A DNA stretch of 6,382 nucleotides, from assembly GCA_964390545.1 (NCBI GenBank), contig CAYMJV010000108.1:1-6382 (forward strand), written 5' to 3'. The first letter of the stretch is position 1. Each line of letters opens with the position of its first letter. This document shows positions 4,153-6,382 of this stretch, piece after piece. The notes under the pieces are model-generated. The model was not told the origin of the DNA. It did no database searches and saw only the letters and a program-made list of their open reading frames with translations. This DNA comes from CAYMJV01 sp964390545. GTDB lineage: Bacteria; Desulfobacterota; BSN033; UBA1163. The position numbers and the translations under genes were made by a program.

Positions 4153-5898
4153 ATGTCTAACCAGATCATTTTCAAGGGTGCCTCTGAAATGCCCGAGATT
4201 TCTGTTTCCCTTGGGCACATGGACTGGAACAAGACAGGTGCATGGAGGACCCAAAGACCTTTTTACGAGGATAAGACAGCGCCCTGCAATGCAGCCTGTC
4301 CAGCAGGGAACGACATCGTTTCCTTCATCCTAAAGATGAATCAGGGCGATGTTGAAGGGGCCTGGAGCCTGGTCCAAGAGGAAAACCCTTTTCCCGGGGT
4401 CTGTGGTCGGGTCTGTTTTCATCCCTGCGAATCGAAGTGCAATCGCGGACGGTTTGATGAACCGATTGCCATCCATGCCTTGGAGCGATTCGTCGCTGAC
4501 TTCGCCTCGCAAAGATCGAGAAAGGTTGAGAAGATTTCGACTCAAGAAAAAGAAAAGATCGCCATCATCGGATCTGGACCAGCGGGGATGAGTTGTGCTT
4601 ACCATCTGGCCAGACTCCATTATCATGCCACTGTATTCGAATCTTATCCCTTGGCGGGTGGGATGTTAAGGATGGGAATTCCGTCTTACCGGTTGCCCAA
4701 GGATGTCTTGGATCGAGAGATTTCAAACATTGAAGCGTTAGGGGTAGAAATTCGCACCGGTATTCCTATTGGCGAGAAGATTCAGATGGAGGCTTTGAGC
4801 GATTATCAGGCCATTTTTATTGCTACCGGAGCCCAACTGAGCAGAGGCCTTAAGATCCCTGGAGAGAAAGGACGAGGGGTCCTGAGCGGGCTCGATCTTC
4901 TGAAAAAAATCAATCTAACTGGGAAAGCAAAAGTGGGTGAAAGGGTTGCTATCATCGGTGGAGGAAATACAGCGATGGATGTGGCCCGTTCCGTGATCCG
5001 GCTAGGAAAGAAGGCAACCGTTTTGTATCGTCGTTCGAGGGAGGAGATGCCGGCTTTTGAAGAGGAAATTGTTGAAGCCCTCGAAGAAGGGGTGAAGATC
5101 AGGTATCTGGTCAATCCCATCGGGATCAAGGAAAAGAACGGACTAAAAAGGCTTGAATGCCTCAGGATGGAGCTTGGAGAGAAGGATGAGAGCGGACGGA
5201 GAAAACCTGAACCTGTCCCGAACTCCAATTTTTTTGTTGAAGCAGACAGCGTGATCGTAGCCGCGGGTGAAGAGATTGAGACCTCCTTTCTTCCGAAAGG
5301 GATGGGCAAGAAAGAGGGAATCGTTCTTACCCAGATGGACGGAAGGACAGCCGTAGAGGGGATCTTTGCAGGAGGAGATGTTGCAACAACCCAGCGTACC
5401 GTCGCCTATGCCATCGGTTCGGGGAAGAAGGCGGCCATGGCGATCGATTGTCACTTAAGAGGCAAGAATTCTGAGGAGGCAATTCGCCAAATTCTTATAG
5501 GGGACGGTCCTTCCCTTTCGATTTTCAGGTATCTCAATCCGGGAGAGAGATCGAAGAGTCCCCATATCGTCGATTTTGAAGAATTGAATATGGACTATTT
5601 CGAACCTTCGAAGAGGCAGGGAGAAAAGGAGCGGCCGCTTCGAGAGCGGAAGAAGGGATTCGGAGAAGTGACCGCCACGCTTACAAAAGAGGCTGCCTTG
5701 ATGGAAGGAGAGCGATGTTTCAGTTGCGGGACCTGTAATGAGTGCGAGAACTGCTACATCTTCTGTCCAGATGCCTCCATCCTAAAGAGGGAAGGAAAGA
5801 TCTTCCATCAGGTGGATTACGATTTTTGCAAAGGCTGTGGAGTCTGTTTTGTTGAATGTCCCCGCAGGGCCATTTCCCTGGAGGAGGAGGCGCGATGA
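4153..5898 (+). CDS. GltD-type FAD/NAD(P)H flavoprotein fused to a 2x[4Fe-4S] ferredoxin domain (oxidoreductase electron-transfer subunit)
   Basis: This 581-residue protein has three parts. An N-terminal Fe-S domain like that of glutamate synthase small subunit and NfnB holds C45, C49, C84, C88, C92 and C96. The flavoprotein core has the FAD motif GSGPAG (140-145), the nucleotide motif GGGNTAMD (269-276) followed by RRSREEMPA (293-301), which favours NADPH, and AGGDV (406-410) with AYAIGSGKKAA for the second FAD site. The C-terminal domain has CxxCxxCxxCxxCxxxCP (C522-C538) and CxxCxxCxxxCP (C559-C569): two [4Fe-4S] clusters plus two extra cysteines. The ferredoxin part replaces the usual small delta subunit. 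The likely role is passing electrons between the 2-oxoacid oxidoreductase and NAD(P). A flavoprotein of this family also occurs in phenylglyoxylate:NAD+ oxidoreductase. The start at 4153 has GGGG 7 nt upstream; ATG 4189 (MPEISVSLG) is an alternative. It overlaps the alpha gene by 4 nt. Confidence 0.9.
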   Translation: MSNQIIFKGASEMPEISVSLGHMDWNKTGAWRTQRPFYEDKTAPCNAACPAGNDIVSFILKMNQGDVEGAWSLVQEENPFPGVCGRVCFHPCESKCNRGRFDEPIAIHALERFVADFASQRSRKVEKISTQEKEKIAIIGSGPAGMSCAYHLARLHYHATVFESYPLAGGMLRMGIPSYRLPKDVLDREISNIEALGVEIRTGIPIGEKIQMEALSDYQAIFIATGAQLSRGLKIPGEKGRGVLSGLDLLKKINLTGKAKVGERVAIIGGGNTAMDVARSVIRLGKKATVLYRRSREEMPAFEEEIVEALEEGVKIRYLVNPIGIKEKNGLKRLECLRMELGEKDESGRRKPEPVPNSNFFVEADSVIVAAGEEIETSFLPKGMGKKEGIVLTQMDGRTAVEGIFAGGDVATTQRTVAYAIGSGKKAAMAIDCHLRGKNSEEAIRQILIGDGPSLSIFRYLNPGERSKSPHIVDFEELNMDYFEPSKRQGEKERPLRERKKGFGEVTATLTKEAALMEGERCFSCGTCNECENCYIFCPDASILKREGKIFHQVDYDFCKGCGVCFVECPRRAISLEEEAR

Positions 5899-6382
5899 AA
5901 AAGGTCATTACAGGAAACCAAGCGGTGGCCTACGGAGCAATCTTGAGCCGTGTCGATGTCGTGTCCGCCTACCCGATTACTCCACAAACAACAATCGTGG
6001 AGGAACTCTCCGAGCTCATTGCCAGCGGGCGTTTAAGAACCAAATTCTTAAAGGTGGAGTCAGAGCATTCCGCCATGGCCGCCCTCATCGGAGCCTCCAC
6101 AGGAGGGGTGAGATGTTTTACGGCCACCTCCTCCCACGGGTTGGCCTACATGCACGAGATGCTCCACTGGGCCTCTGGAGCAAGGCTTCCGATTGTGATG
6201 GTCAATGTCAATCGGGCGATTGGTCCGCCTTGGAACATTTGGAGCGATCAGTCGGATTCCCTCTCCCAACGCGATACCGGATGGATCCAACTCTACTGCG
6301 AAAATAACCAGGAAGTCCTCGATACAATCCTTCAGGCTTTTCGAATTGCGGAATGGGGGAAACTTCCTGTCATGGTTGTCCT
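5895..6382 (+). CDS. 2-oxoacid:acceptor (ferredoxin) oxidoreductase, alpha subunit, N-terminal 162 codons (cut by window edge)
   Basis: The ATG at 5895 overlaps the preceding stop as ATGA and is preceded by GGAGGAGGAGG, so start and coupling are clear. The frame is open to the window end. Visible motifs are those of archaeal-type pyruvate/ketoisovalerate oxidoreductase alpha chains: SAYPITPQTT (24-33), VESEHSAM (54-61, with the glutamate expected to contact the aminopyrimidine of thiamine diphosphate), FTATSSHGLAYMHEMLH (75-91), PIVMVNVNRAIGPPWNIW (99-116) and DTGWIQLYCENNQEVLDT (127-144). A full alpha chain is near 390 residues, so under half is shown. The beta chain should follow. A longer apparent frame on the plus strand at 5837-6307 spans the flavoprotein tail and this gene in another phase and is not real. 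The NVNRAIGPPWNIW stretch fits the pyruvate/2-oxoacid group but does not settle the substrate. Confidence 0.94.
   Translation, partial: MKKVITGNQAVAYGAILSRVDVVSAYPITPQTTIVEELSELIASGRLRTKFLKVESEHSAMAALIGASTGGVRCFTATSSHGLAYMHEMLHWASGARLPIVMVNVNRAIGPPWNIWSDQSDSLSQRDTGWIQLYCENNQEVLDTILQAFRIAEWGKLPVMVV

Noticed and set aside
4806..5454. Minus-strand frames of 167 and 103 codons inside the flavoprotein gene
   Set aside because: They are serine/proline-rich shadow translations with no motif, no ribosome-binding site and full overlap with a conserved gene.
5837..6307. 156-codon plus-strand frame across the flavoprotein end and the alpha start
   Set aside because: It overlaps, in another phase, two genes with clear motifs; the real alpha frame starts at 5895 and stays open to the edge.

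Overview
The window looks like chromosomal DNA from an anaerobic or microaerophilic bacterium, most plausibly a Desulfobacterota ('deltaproteobacterial') or similar lineage. This rests on gene content: an oxygen-sensitive thiamine-diphosphate/ferredoxin 2-oxoacid oxidoreductase, a GltD-type flavoprotein fused to a ferredoxin, and a small AURKAIP1/COX24 (bS22-like) protein, together with several short GC-rich palindromic repeats between genes. The lineage is an inference; there is no rRNA or other phylogenetic marker here.

Left part (1-1700, all minus strand). From right to left these genes are a stand-alone Lrp/AsnC-type ligand-binding (RAM) domain protein (1224-1457), a 30-residue very basic bS22-like protein (1060-1152), a membrane-embedded site-2-type M50 protease (232-1050), and the first 35 codons of a cyclic-nucleotide-binding-domain protein running off the left edge (1-107). 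The 30-residue gene and the protease are 9 nt apart and probably co-translated. The cyclic-nucleotide gene and the RAM gene each have their own candidate promoter.

Centre (1693-3389). A ketopantoate-reductase-family gene (minus) and an XRE-cupin regulator gene (plus) diverge from a 188-bp control region. It contains a very good sigma70-type promoter for the regulator (TTGACA-N17-TATAAG), AT-rich inverted repeats directly against its -35 box, and a weaker candidate promoter for the reductase. The predicted transcription start of the regulator falls on its GTG start codon, suggesting a leaderless mRNA.

Right part (3443-6382, plus strand). This is an operon for a multi-subunit 2-oxoacid:acceptor oxidoreductase: gamma subunit, a 581-residue GltD-like FAD/NAD(P)H flavoprotein carrying a C-terminal 2x[4Fe-4S] ferredoxin domain in place of the usual small delta subunit, and the alpha subunit (overlapping ATGA, cut by the right edge). 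The beta subunit (thiamine-diphosphate binding) should follow outside. The fusion suggests that electrons from 2-oxoacid oxidation pass within one complex from the oxidoreductase clusters through the ferredoxin domain to FAD and NAD(P)+, or the reverse. The XRE-cupin protein just upstream is the obvious candidate regulator; the substrate cannot be read from the sequence.

Two strongly self-complementary elements interrupt this region: a GC hairpin (3397-3439) that would bury the ribosome-binding site of the gamma gene, and a 59-bp two-hairpin element (4034-4092) between the gamma and flavoprotein genes whose two loops are complementary to each other. These, the leaderless regulator, the flavoprotein fusion and the tiny bS22-like gene are the points most worth a second look. 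I see no CRISPR array, tRNA, rRNA, insertion sequence or phage gene.
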